Source of the DNA: Pseudomonadota bacterium
Lineage (GTDB): Bacteria > Pseudomonadota > Alphaproteobacteria > Rhizobiales > Hyphomicrobiaceae
Assembly: GCA_023430315.1 (NCBI GenBank)
Contig: JAEZAW010000099.1
Coordinates: forward strand, 1 to 21,353
Length of the DNA stretch: 21,353 bases
Direction of reading: 5' to 3'
Under the pieces are notes generated by a model, which saw nothing but the letters and a program-made list of their open reading frames with translations, was not told the DNA's origin and did no database searches. Shown here one piece after another: positions 14,310 through 21,353 of the stretch. The position numbers were made by a program, and so were the translations under genes. Numbering within the stretch: position 1 is the stretch's first letter; the number at the start of each line of letters is the position of its first letter.

Positions 14310-14915
14310 TCACAGTTCCGTCTTTAGCTCGGATGCGACTGGCGCGGGTTCGTGTCCCGAGAGCCGACGGACAAGCGTGATTGCCGTGTAGATCACCATG
14401 AGGGCTCCGGCAATCGGCACTGGATAGGCGAAGGCCGAGAGCGGTACGCCGAGCGCGATCGTCATCATGATGTCGAGATCCCGCGCGGTCTGCCATCCAT
14501 ACCAGACGATCAGCACGAGCACGGCCAACGTGATGACGTCGCCTATGATCCTGAAGACGGCTTTGCCTTTGTCTGGAATGTAGTCGTAGAGCACAGTCAT
14601 CCGGATATGATCGTCGACGCGCTGCAGGCACGCGGCTCCCCAGAACGCCGCCCATACAAGAGCGAGGCGACCGAGCTCTTCAGTCCAGTGCAGATCGAAC
14701 GCCACGACGTCGAAGTAGCGCACAAAGATCTGCAGCGCTGCTGCGGCGACCATCACAAGCACAAAGAAGAGACTCACCAAGCCCTCGATCATGGCCCAGG
14801 GATCGAAGGTGCCGGCGGAGGTACGGAAGTCATTGCGAATGATGATCGTGAGGAAGATCGAGAGAACTGCGAGGACGCCGAGAAGAACGAGCAGTTCCAA
14901 TGGCACTTCAATCAT
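14310..14915 (-). CDS. dctQ: TRAP transporter small permease, DctQ family (201 aa)
   Basis: The four-helix small membrane subunit that assembles with DctM. Hydrophobic segments lie at about 7-27, 44-68, 85-105 and 135-190. The family signature is seen in FDLHWTEELGRLALVWAAFWGAA (helix 2/3 with conserved Trp-Thr-Glu-Glu), followed by a short charged loop DDHIRMTVLYDYIPDKGK. At 201 aa it is slightly longer than the typical 160-180 because of an N-terminal polar linker between the first two helices. It sits between dctP (85 bp upstream, with a hairpin in the gap) and dctM (1 bp downstream). Confidence 0.88.
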   Translation of the reverse strand: MIEVPLELLVLLGVLAVLSIFLTIIIRNDFRTSAGTFDPWAMIEGLVSLFFVLVMVAAAALQIFVRYFDVVAFDLHWTEELGRLALVWAAFWGAACLQRVDDHIRMTVLYDYIPDKGKAVFRIIGDVITLAVLVLIVWYGWQTARDLDIMMTIALGVPLSAFAYPVPIAGALMVIYTAITLVRRLSGHEPAPVASELKTEL

Positions 14916-14961
14916 TCCGCCCCATCACATGACTGGATATTCAACCATGAGCACGCTGGCG

Positions 14962-14988
14962 CCGCAGGCCACTACGAGAGGCCTGCGG
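14962..14988 (-). terminator. intercistronic hairpin between dctP and dctQ
   Basis: CCGCAGGCC (14962-14970) and GGCCTGCGG (14980-14988) form a perfect 9-bp GC-rich stem with a 9-nt loop, just after the dctP stop on the minus strand and before dctQ. There is no U-run, so it is more likely a partial terminator or 3'-end stabiliser, which would give more binding protein than permease. That stoichiometry is common for binding-protein-dependent transporters. Confidence 0.5.
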
Positions 14989-15000
14989 TGCTCTGGCGCG

Positions 15001-15984
15001 TCAGTTCTGTGCTGCTTTGGCTTCCTCGAGGAGATCCGGTCCCACGAGATGCGAGAAGTACTTGTGAACGGGCTCCACTGCCTTCTCGAAGAGAGCACGG
15101 TCAGGTCGGACGACCTTCACGCCATTCTTTTCCATCAGAGCGATGCCATCGGCGTTCGACTTGGCCGCAGAGACGAACATTGCCTGCCCCGCTTCCTTGG
15201 CCGCCGCCGCCAGTGCGCTCTGCTGCTTCGGCGTCAGTGACGCCAGCTTCTTCGCGTTGATCGTGAAGACTGTCGCGGTCCAGATGTGATCGGAAACGAC
15301 AAGGAACTTGGCGGGCTCGTACAACTTGCTGTCGCTCATGCCGTGATAGTTCGTTTCAACGCCGTCGATGGTTCTCTGCTGGAGTGCCGAGTAAACCTCC
15401 GGCCAAGCCATCGGCACGGGGTTTGCGCCATAAGCGCGAATTGTCCGCACGTAGAGCTGGTTTTCGATAATGCGGATTTTCTTGCCTTTGAGATCATCGG
15501 GCGTTGCGACAGGGAAGCCGCTCGTCAGAATGCCTCGCATTCCCCAGACGCCCCAACCGAGCGCCTTGATGCCCTTGGGCTCCAGCAAGGCCAGCAGCTT
15601 CTGGCCGACTGGACCGTTCAACACCTTCCACGCAGCCTCGTCCGATTTCCAGATGAACGGCAGCTCCGTAAGAGAGAACGACGGCTCGATGTTAGCGATG
15701 GGACCCGAGCCGGTCATGGCCATGTCCAGCGACCCGAGCCTGACTTGAGAGATCATCTCGAGTTCGCCGCCCAGCTGTCCGTTGGGAAAGATCTGGATCT
15801 CCAACTCGCCATCGGATTGCTTCTCGGCGACTTCCTTCAGCTTGAGTGATCCGACGCCGGAGATCGAGGTGAGTGAAAGAACATGCCCTATACGCAGCGT
15901 CGTCTTGGTCTGCGCAGACGCATGCGGAGTCGCGTGGAGCGTCGCGATGAGGCTCGCCATCGCACAGAACCAAAAACGTCTCAC
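15001..15984 (-). CDS. dctP: TRAP transporter substrate-binding protein, DctP family (327 aa)
   Basis: The periplasmic solute receptor. Signal peptide: RRFWFCAMASLIATLHAT with cleavage after HASA at about residue 24. The mature N-terminus TLRIGHVLS and the motifs FPNGQLGGELEMISQVRLGSLD, FPVATPDDLKGKKIRI and NPVPMAWPEVYSALQQRTID are typical of DctP; the Arg in KIRI is in the usual position to salt-bridge a substrate carboxylate. I prefer the GTG at 15984, with AAGGGG 6 nt upstream, over the in-frame ATG at 16011, which lacks a ribosome-binding site and lengthens the signal peptide with no gain. First gene of dctPQM, divergent from hyuA, which suggests the TRAP substrate feeds the hyu pathway. 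Confidence 0.92.
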   Translation of the reverse strand: MRRFWFCAMASLIATLHATPHASAQTKTTLRIGHVLSLTSISGVGSLKLKEVAEKQSDGELEIQIFPNGQLGGELEMISQVRLGSLDMAMTGSGPIANIEPSFSLTELPFIWKSDEAAWKVLNGPVGQKLLALLEPKGIKALGWGVWGMRGILTSGFPVATPDDLKGKKIRIIENQLYVRTIRAYGANPVPMAWPEVYSALQQRTIDGVETNYHGMSDSKLYEPAKFLVVSDHIWTATVFTINAKKLASLTPKQQSALAAAAKEAGQAMFVSAAKSNADGIALMEKNGVKVVRPDRALFEKAVEPVHKYFSHLVGPDLLEEAKAAQN

Positions 15985-16157
15985 GTTTGACCCCTTCAGA
16001 TATGGATGCACGCCACGTCGAACTCGCAGGCACTGACTTGGGCGATGGATACAAAGCGTAGTGCTCCATCGCGAAGCGCGTCAAGAAACGTGATTAGGCA
16101 GCGATGCAAAGAAGTGTCGGCAAAACAGGCATTCTTGAATATTGACGCAAGAGCATA

Positions 16158-16182
16158 GCGCATTGAAAGTGCGCTTGCGCAC
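16158..16182. promoter_or_regulatory. overlapping palindromes in the dctP-hyuA divergent promoter region
   Basis: GTGCGC-TT-GCGCAC (16169-16182) is a perfect 14-bp palindrome, and its left arm also pairs with GCGCA at 16158-16162 across TTGAAAG. This gives three GCGCA-type half-sites in alternating orientation within 25 bp. The position, about 70 bp before hyuA and 175 bp before dctP in a 265-bp intergenic gap, fits an operator co-controlling both units. No regulator gene is adjacent. Apart from this I see no gene in the gap. Confidence 0.4.
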
Positions 16183-16249
16183 ATCAAGATGGGTTGCGTG
16201 TCTTTGTTGCCGAAACGAGAACGAGCCTACGCGAATGGAGAATGCCGTC

Positions 16250-18334
16250 GTGAAAAACAATATTGCCATCGGCGTGGATATCGGTGGCACGTTTACGGAT
16301 ATCGTTCTCATCGATGAGGGAAAGGGGGCGATCTACTCGGCGAAAGTGCTGACGACACCGAGCCAGCCGGCGCTGGCTGTCCTGAATGCCGTTGAGCAGG
16401 TGCTCGATCAGGCCAAGGCTGAGCACGCCTCTATTCGCACGATCGTACACGGCACGACACTCGCGACGAACGCGATCATCGAGCGCAAGGGCGCACGTAC
16501 GGCGCTTCTGACGACGCGCGGTTTCCGCGACACTCTCGAGACCGGCACCGAGCTGCGCTACGACCTCCACGATCTTTTCATCGAATTTCCCGAGCCGCTG
16601 GTAGCGCGGAAATGGCGTATCGGCATGGAGGAGCGCACGCGCTTCGACGGCAGCGTCATTGTCGGCGCGCGAAAAGAGGAGGTGCAGCAGGTATTGGAGC
16701 GGCTTTCGGCCGAAGGCGTAGAAGCCGTCGCTGTGTGTTTTCTCCATTCTTATGCCAATTCCAGTAACGAAGAGGTCGTGGCATCGGTTGCCGCGCAGTT
16801 CCCGAAGTTATTCGTATCGCTTTCATCTCAGGTGCTGCCGGAAATAGGCGAGTATGGTCGCGTTTCCACGACCGCGGCCAATGCCTATGTCCAGCCATTA
16901 ATGGCGAAGTATCTTCGCGAGCTGTCCGGGGCACTCAAGGAACGGGGCGTGCGCGGGGCGTTCTACGTCATGAGCTCGAGCGGCGGAACGCTGAGCCTGG
17001 ATCTCGCGCGGCAGTTTCCGGTGCGGCTCGTCGAGTCCGGTCCGGCGGCTGGTGTTTCCATTGCCGCACACTTCGCGCGCGAGCTTTCCATTCCCAACAT
17101 CCTTGCATTCGATATGGGGGGCACGACCGCCAAGATTTCTCTCATCAGCGGCGGTGACCCGACGCGGACGACTGAACTTGAAGTCGCGCGCGTGCGTCGC
17201 TTCCAGAAGGGGAGTGGCCTCCTTCTGAAGGCGCCCGCCGTGGACCTCATTGAGATCGGTGCCGGTGGAGGGAGCATCGCCGAGGTCAACGAGTTCGGTC
17301 TTCTCAATGTCGGTCCGGAGAGCGCGAGTTCTGTCCCCGGGCCCGCCTGCTACGGAAATGGCGGAACATCGGCCACGGTGACCGATGCGGATCTTCTCCT
17401 TGGCTATCTCAATGCCGACTACTTCCTCGGCGGAAAGATGAAGTTGCAGGTCGATAAGGCTGCGACAGCGGTCGAGGGCGCGGTCGGGAAGGGCCTCGGC
17501 GTCGATACGACACGCGCGGCGCTCAGTGTCTACGAGGTCGTCAACGACAACATGGCCAATGCCGCGTCCGTATATGCCGCCGAGCAAGGCATTGATCTCC
17601 GTGGCTTCACGATGCTGGCCTTTGGTGGTGCCGCCCCGGCGCATGTGTGTGATGTGGCGCGGCGTCTGGGCATTCGCGAGGTGCGTGTCCCGGTCGCAGC
17701 CGGGGTGCTCTCCGCTCTCGGTTGCCTTGCGTCTCCGGTCTCATTCGACTTCGTGTTTGGCTACATGCGCGAGCTGAAGGACGTCGATTGGGCCGTTGTC
17801 AACGAACGCTACGCGGCGCAGGAGAAGGATGGGCGCGCCTATCTCGCCGAAGCCGGCATCACTGAGGGCATCGTCGTCACACGCTCAGCCGACATGCGCT
17901 ACCTGAGCCAACGCTATGAAGTGAGTGTGCCGTTGCCGTCCGGCCCACTGGGCCCAGACCTGCTCGAGCGCCTGCATGATGACTTCTACGCGGCCTATCG
18001 TAAGCACTATGGGCGAGATATTCGCGAGGTGCCTGTGGAAACGGTGAGCTGGCGACTCACCGTATCGAGCGCGGCGCCGAAGCTGCCCGAAAGCTGGCCG
18101 AGCCACGGCTCAGCTTCCTCAGACATCACGCCAAAGGCCCGCCGCCCGGTGTCGTTTGTGGGGCAGCCATCTCCAATCGATTGCCCGGTGTATCAGCGCG
18201 ATCGCCTCCTACCGGGCGCTCGTTTGTCGGGGCCGGCCATCGTCGAGGATCTGGAGTCCACGACAGTGGTGCCTCCTGGAGCAAGCGTCACCGTCGATGC
18301 GCTCCGCATGCTCGTGATCTCGCTTCAAGGATGA
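16250..18334 (+). CDS. hyuA: hydantoinase/oxoprolinase family protein, HyuA-type (694 aa)
   Basis: The ATP-binding subunit of the hydantoinase / 5-oxoprolinase / acetone-carboxylase-like superfamily: it phosphorylates an amide, imide or enolate oxygen so that the HyuB partner can complete ring opening or carboxylation. The ASKHA phosphate-1 loop DIGGTFTDIV is at residues 10-19, HGTTLATNAIIERKG follows in the hydantoinase-A N domain, and FDMGGTTAKISL is the second phosphate loop. The conserved SSSGG and ESGPAAG segments are present, as is the C-terminal domain to about 690. Start: GTG at 16250 has a GGAG 9 nt upstream; the in-frame ATG at 16235 lacks one. It overlaps hyuB or nearly so. Substrate unknown. 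Confidence 0.92.
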   Translation: MKNNIAIGVDIGGTFTDIVLIDEGKGAIYSAKVLTTPSQPALAVLNAVEQVLDQAKAEHASIRTIVHGTTLATNAIIERKGARTALLTTRGFRDTLETGTELRYDLHDLFIEFPEPLVARKWRIGMEERTRFDGSVIVGARKEEVQQVLERLSAEGVEAVAVCFLHSYANSSNEEVVASVAAQFPKLFVSLSSQVLPEIGEYGRVSTTAANAYVQPLMAKYLRELSGALKERGVRGAFYVMSSSGGTLSLDLARQFPVRLVESGPAAGVSIAAHFARELSIPNILAFDMGGTTAKISLISGGDPTRTTELEVARVRRFQKGSGLLLKAPAVDLIEIGAGGGSIAEVNEFGLLNVGPESASSVPGPACYGNGGTSATVTDADLLLGYLNADYFLGGKMKLQVDKAATAVEGAVGKGLGVDTTRAALSVYEVVNDNMANAASVYAAEQGIDLRGFTMLAFGGAAPAHVCDVARRLGIREVRVPVAAGVLSALGCLASPVSFDFVFGYMRELKDVDWAVVNERYAAQEKDGRAYLAEAGITEGIVVTRSADMRYLSQRYEVSVPLPSGPLGPDLLERLHDDFYAAYRKHYGRDIREVPVETVSWRLTVSSAAPKLPESWPSHGSASSDITPKARRPVSFVGQPSPIDCPVYQRDRLLPGARLSGPAIVEDLESTTVVPPGASVTVDALRMLVISLQG

Positions 18335-18339
18335 CGCCT

Positions 18340-20055
18340 ATGAGCTCTCCCACTTCTCCTGCCATCGATGCGACGACGCTCACCATGTCGTGGAACAAGC
18401 TTCTGTCCATTGTGGATGAGGCTCAGGTCACGCTGTTGCGCACCGCGTTTTCGCGCATCGTCACCGAGGCCTGGGACTTCAGTTGCGCGCTCTTCGACAC
18501 GCGCGGCGAAATGATCGCGCAGGGGCGGCATGGCCTGCCGTCCTTCCTGGGATGCATGGCTCAAGCGCTGCATGACTTTCTTGCATTCTATCCGCCGGAG
18601 ACGCTCAAGCCCGGTGATGCCGTTATGACGACGGATCCGTGGATTGGTGCGAGTCAGATCAACGACATATTCCTCGTATCTCCGATCTTCTACAAAGGCC
18701 GCATCGTGGCGTACGCGATGAGCGTCTCGCATTCACCCGACGTTGGCGGTCGGCTTCTTTCTGCAGACTCTAGGGAGATATTCGAGGAAGGTTTCCGCCT
18801 GCCGATCATCAAGCTTTTCAATGAGGGTGAGCCGAACGAGGATCTCTTTCGCATCATCCGCATGAACGTGCGCGTGCCCGACATTGTCGTAGGTGACATC
18901 ATGGCTCAGCTCGCGTCGAACACCACGATGACGCAGCGGATGGTGGAGTTTTTGGAGGCGCGCGGGCTCGACGATGCCGATGCCCTGTTTGCCGAGGTAT
19001 GGCGCCGTTCCGATCAGGCCATGCGGCAAGCCATCTCGACAATCCCGCCGGGAACTTACGGCGCGTCGGTGGAGACGGATGGGTTCACCGAGCCCATCAC
19101 GCTCAATTGCACGATCACGGTGACGGCAGACGAGATCCACGTCGACTGCACGGGGACTTCGCGACAGCAGGAGTTCGGCATCAACTGCACGAAGCGCTGG
19201 TCCTTCGCGGACATTGCGCACGCCTGTATCTGCGTGGCGCATCCCGCAGTGCCCGTGAACGGTGCGATGCTGAAGCGGATCAAGTATACGGTGCCAGAGG
19301 GTACGGTCATCAATGCCACGTATCCGGCTGCGCTCGGCGCCCGGGCTCTCGTTGCAATGTACCTTCAAGGCATGATCTTCCAGGCACTTGGCAAAATCGT
19401 TCCCGAGCGCGTGATCGCCGAGAGCGGCACGCCGCCTCATCTGACGGCCTATCTCGGCACGGGGAACGGCGGAAGGCGCTACGTCGACATCATGTTCCTG
19501 AACGGAGGCATGGGCGCGCGCCCGAACATGGATGGCGTCTCGTCCATCGGTTGGCCGGCAAACATCGCGGGCATTCCCGTCGAGATCACCGAGAACGAGA
19601 AGCCGCTGCTCTTCCTCAAGAAGGAGCTCGTGAACGACTCGGGCGGCGCCGGGCGTCAACGCGGTGGACTTGCCGCGGAGCTCATTGTCCGTTCCGAGGC
19701 CTCGGAGGCCATTACCATGGGCGTGCGATTGGACCGCCTGCAGCATCCAGCACAGGGAGTGGCAGGCGGAGCCGCCGGAACGCCATCATCCGTGCAGGTC
19801 AACAGCAAGCCGGTGCATCCAAAGCGGACGCTGCAGTTGATGCCGGGCGAGGTGTACTCGGTCAGCTGCGCTGGTGGCGGTGGCTATGGCGATCCCACCG
19901 AGCGCGATCCGGCGACCGTTCTAAAGGACGTGCAGGGCGGCTACGTGTCCTCGGCCTCTGCCTATGATGTCTATGGCGTCGCGCTCTCATCTGATGGAAC
20001 ATCGGTCGCCGCTGCCGAAACGGATGCGAAGAGGCGTCAGCTCAGGCAGCGCTGA
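18340..20055 (+). CDS. hyuB: hydantoinase B/oxoprolinase family protein, HyuB-type (571 aa)
   Basis: The partner of HyuA, spanning a single hydantoinase-B domain. Visible motifs are the N-terminal WNKLLSIVDEAQVTLLRTAF with SRIVTEAWDFSCALFDTRG, then GDAVMTTDPWIGASQINDIF, SVSHSPDVGGR, the central NDSGGAGRQRGG, and the C-terminal GGGGYGDPTERDP. These match N-methylhydantoinase B / acetone-carboxylase alpha-like proteins. The ATG at 18340 has AAGGA 8 nt upstream; the ATG at 18331 overlaps the hyuA stop (ATGA) but its AAGG is only 1 nt away. Length is within the usual 520-600. It follows hyuA directly and is followed 40 bp later by an LLM monooxygenase in the same orientation. Confidence 0.94.
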   Translation: MSSPTSPAIDATTLTMSWNKLLSIVDEAQVTLLRTAFSRIVTEAWDFSCALFDTRGEMIAQGRHGLPSFLGCMAQALHDFLAFYPPETLKPGDAVMTTDPWIGASQINDIFLVSPIFYKGRIVAYAMSVSHSPDVGGRLLSADSREIFEEGFRLPIIKLFNEGEPNEDLFRIIRMNVRVPDIVVGDIMAQLASNTTMTQRMVEFLEARGLDDADALFAEVWRRSDQAMRQAISTIPPGTYGASVETDGFTEPITLNCTITVTADEIHVDCTGTSRQQEFGINCTKRWSFADIAHACICVAHPAVPVNGAMLKRIKYTVPEGTVINATYPAALGARALVAMYLQGMIFQALGKIVPERVIAESGTPPHLTAYLGTGNGGRRYVDIMFLNGGMGARPNMDGVSSIGWPANIAGIPVEITENEKPLLFLKKELVNDSGGAGRQRGGLAAELIVRSEASEAITMGVRLDRLQHPAQGVAGGAAGTPSSVQVNSKPVHPKRTLQLMPGEVYSVSCAGGGGYGDPTERDPATVLKDVQGGYVSSASAYDVYGVALSSDGTSVAAAETDAKRRQLRQR

Positions 20056-20095
20056 GTGGTGACACAACGCAGACACTGAGCGAAGGACGGCGAGG

Positions 20096-21353
20096 ATGCC
20101 GAAGTCCGATAAGACGAAGATGATCCACTTTGCGTGGTTCGGCTGTGCTGGCGCGCACGCGTGGAACACCCAGGCAGGGTCTTTATACGACTGGCGTCGC
20201 GGCGATCTCTACATGGAGGTCGCCCGGATCGCGGAACGCGCATTCATGGACATGGTCTTGGTCGCCGACAAGGCCGCGGTGCCGACCGCTTACGGCGGCA
20301 GCAACGATTTCTACGTCCGCCATGGCTTCGACATCCACATGGATCCGACGCCGATCCTGGCGATGATGGGCGCGGTGACGAAGCACATTGGTCTCGGCGC
20401 GACGCTTTCCACGAGCGCGTATCCACCTTTCCTGCTTGCCCGCCAGATTGCAACCTTGGATCAGCTCAGTGCGGGGCGGACAGCGTGGAACGTCGTGACG
20501 TCAGTGAGCAATGCCGTCGCCCAGAACTACGGTCAGGATACGCTCCCGCCCCACGACGAGCGCTATGACATCGCGGACGAGTACATCGATCTCGTGCGCA
20601 AGCTCTGGGCGAGCTGGGACCGGGATGCCCTCATACAGGATCGCGAGAAGAATATCTTTGCAGATCCATCCAAGGTGAAGCCCGTCAACTTCTCCGGCAA
20701 GTATTACAAGTCGCGCGGGCCATTGAACGTGCCGGCGACGCCCCAGGGTCAGCCCGTGATCGTCCAGGCCGGAACATCAAATCGCGGACAGGAATTTTCT
20801 GCGGCGAACGCGGATATGGTGATCGCGCACAAGAACACGCTGGCCGATATGAAGACATACGTGGCGCAGTTCAGAGGCGCCCTGGAAAAGGCCGGCCGCG
20901 ATCTGTCGAGCTGCAAGGTATTCTTCGCCATCAAGCCCGTCATGGGCGACACGGAGCAGATGGCGAAGGAGGTCTGGCAGCGCAATTATGAGAATTCCAG
21001 TGTGGAGGCGGGGCTGAGCTACCTCTCCGACACGCTGAACATCGATCTCTCAAAATTCGATCTCGACAAGCCGCTGCCTCCCGATCTTCCGGTCAGTGGC
21101 ATGATCGGAAAGCTGCTGCAGCATACTCAGTCGAACAAGCACATGACGCTGCGCGAGATCGCTCGCCACGAAGGTATGTCCGAGACCTATCCTATCTGCG
21201 GCACGCCCGAGCAGTGCGCGGACATCATCGAGCACACAGCAAACGAGAGCGGCGCCGACGGCTTTCATTTCCGCCCGGCCGGACCCGGTGGAACGGTCGC
21301 CGATATCTACTATCTGACGGAAGTCGCCTCGAAGCTCATGCCGATCCTTCAGC
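20096..21353 (+). CDS. LLM class flavin-dependent monooxygenase, NtaA/SnaA/DszA type (C-terminus beyond window)
   Basis: An FMNH2-dependent oxygenase of the bacterial-luciferase fold, which usually needs a separate flavin reductase. 419 codons are present and the reading runs off the right edge. Motifs of the nitrilotriacetate-monooxygenase subgroup are clear: MDPTPILAMMGAVTKHIGLG at about 81-100, PPFLLARQIATLDQLSAGRTAWNVVTS, the NYG(Q)D...HDERYDIADEY segment, FSGKYYKSRGPLNVP, PQGQPVIVQAGTSNRGQEF, and ADGFHFRP near the end. The last residues seen (LTEVASKLMPILQ) precede the family's C-terminal RRGL-x-R-T-x-Y, so perhaps 30-40 residues are missing. Same strand as hyuAB, 40 bp downstream of hyuB, so probably one operon. 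Relatives act on NTA/EDTA, pyridine-type rings, sulfonates or thiophenes. Confidence 0.93.
   Translation, partial: MPKSDKTKMIHFAWFGCAGAHAWNTQAGSLYDWRRGDLYMEVARIAERAFMDMVLVADKAAVPTAYGGSNDFYVRHGFDIHMDPTPILAMMGAVTKHIGLGATLSTSAYPPFLLARQIATLDQLSAGRTAWNVVTSVSNAVAQNYGQDTLPPHDERYDIADEYIDLVRKLWASWDRDALIQDREKNIFADPSKVKPVNFSGKYYKSRGPLNVPATPQGQPVIVQAGTSNRGQEFSAANADMVIAHKNTLADMKTYVAQFRGALEKAGRDLSSCKVFFAIKPVMGDTEQMAKEVWQRNYENSSVEAGLSYLSDTLNIDLSKFDLDKPLPPDLPVSGMIGKLLQHTQSNKHMTLREIARHEGMSETYPICGTPEQCADIIEHTANESGADGFHFRPAGPGGTVADIYYLTEVASKLMPILQ

Noticed and set aside
15996..16187. 63-codon minus-strand ORF in the dctP-hyuA gap
   Set aside because: No ribosome-binding site or family motif, Cys-rich random-looking translation, and it covers the palindromic region more simply explained as regulatory.
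18733..19746. Minus-strand open frame of 337 codons inside hyuB
   Set aside because: Antisense to hyuB, His/Arg-rich without motifs; hyuB itself matches its family end to end.
1..21353. CRISPR arrays, tRNA/rRNA genes, insertion sequences, phage genes
   Set aside because: I saw no spaced direct repeats, cloverleaf-like segments, transposase or integrase motifs, or target-site duplications.

Overview
The window is GC-rich and densely coded, with family-level similarities throughout to aerobic Alphaproteobacteria (probably Hyphomicrobiales: FDH-N/O type formate dehydrogenase, CoxMSL-type molybdenum hydroxylase, DctPQM TRAP transporter, HyuA/HyuB, NtaA-type flavin monooxygenase). It reads as chromosomal catabolic and respiratory territory. 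I see no transposases, integrases, CRISPR arrays, rRNA or tRNA genes. The taxon is inferred from gene style, not from a marker gene.

Layout. 1-1192 (minus): a small exported protein of unknown function, the C-terminal remnant of an LLM flavin monooxygenase, and the first 195 codons of an acetamidase/formamidase that leaves the left edge. 1305-6038 (plus): a three-gene respiratory formate dehydrogenase operon. Its catalytic subunit is a selenoprotein, with an in-frame UGA at 1905-1907 followed by a SECIS-like hairpin. 6039-6179 (minus): a tiny single-helix membrane ORF abutting the FDH gamma stop codon. 6417-10055 (minus): a FAD / [2Fe-2S] / molybdopterin three-subunit xanthine-dehydrogenase-family hydroxylase, with a terminator-like hairpin after it and a divergent c-type cytochrome (10269-10676, plus) before it. 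10746-12119 (minus): a class III omega-type aminotransferase, divergent from a GntR/FCD regulator (12257-12928, plus), with a strong 8-4-8 palindrome between them. 13016-15984 (minus): TRAP transporter genes dctP, dctQ and dctM. 16250-21353 (plus): hyuA and hyuB, then an LLM flavin monooxygenase cut by the right edge.

How the parts may work together (inference). A carboxylate or N-containing organic acid would enter through the TRAP system. It could be processed by the Mo hydroxylase (ring hydroxylation), the LLM monooxygenase (N-heterocycle or C-N oxidation), HyuAB (ATP-dependent lactam/hydantoin-type ring opening or carboxylation) and the aminotransferase. A one-carbon fragment released as formamide would be hydrolysed by the formamidase to formate and ammonia, and formate would be oxidised by the Sec-containing FDH, feeding electrons to the quinone pool. 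Each family assignment is firm. The joint pathway and its substrate are hypothetical.
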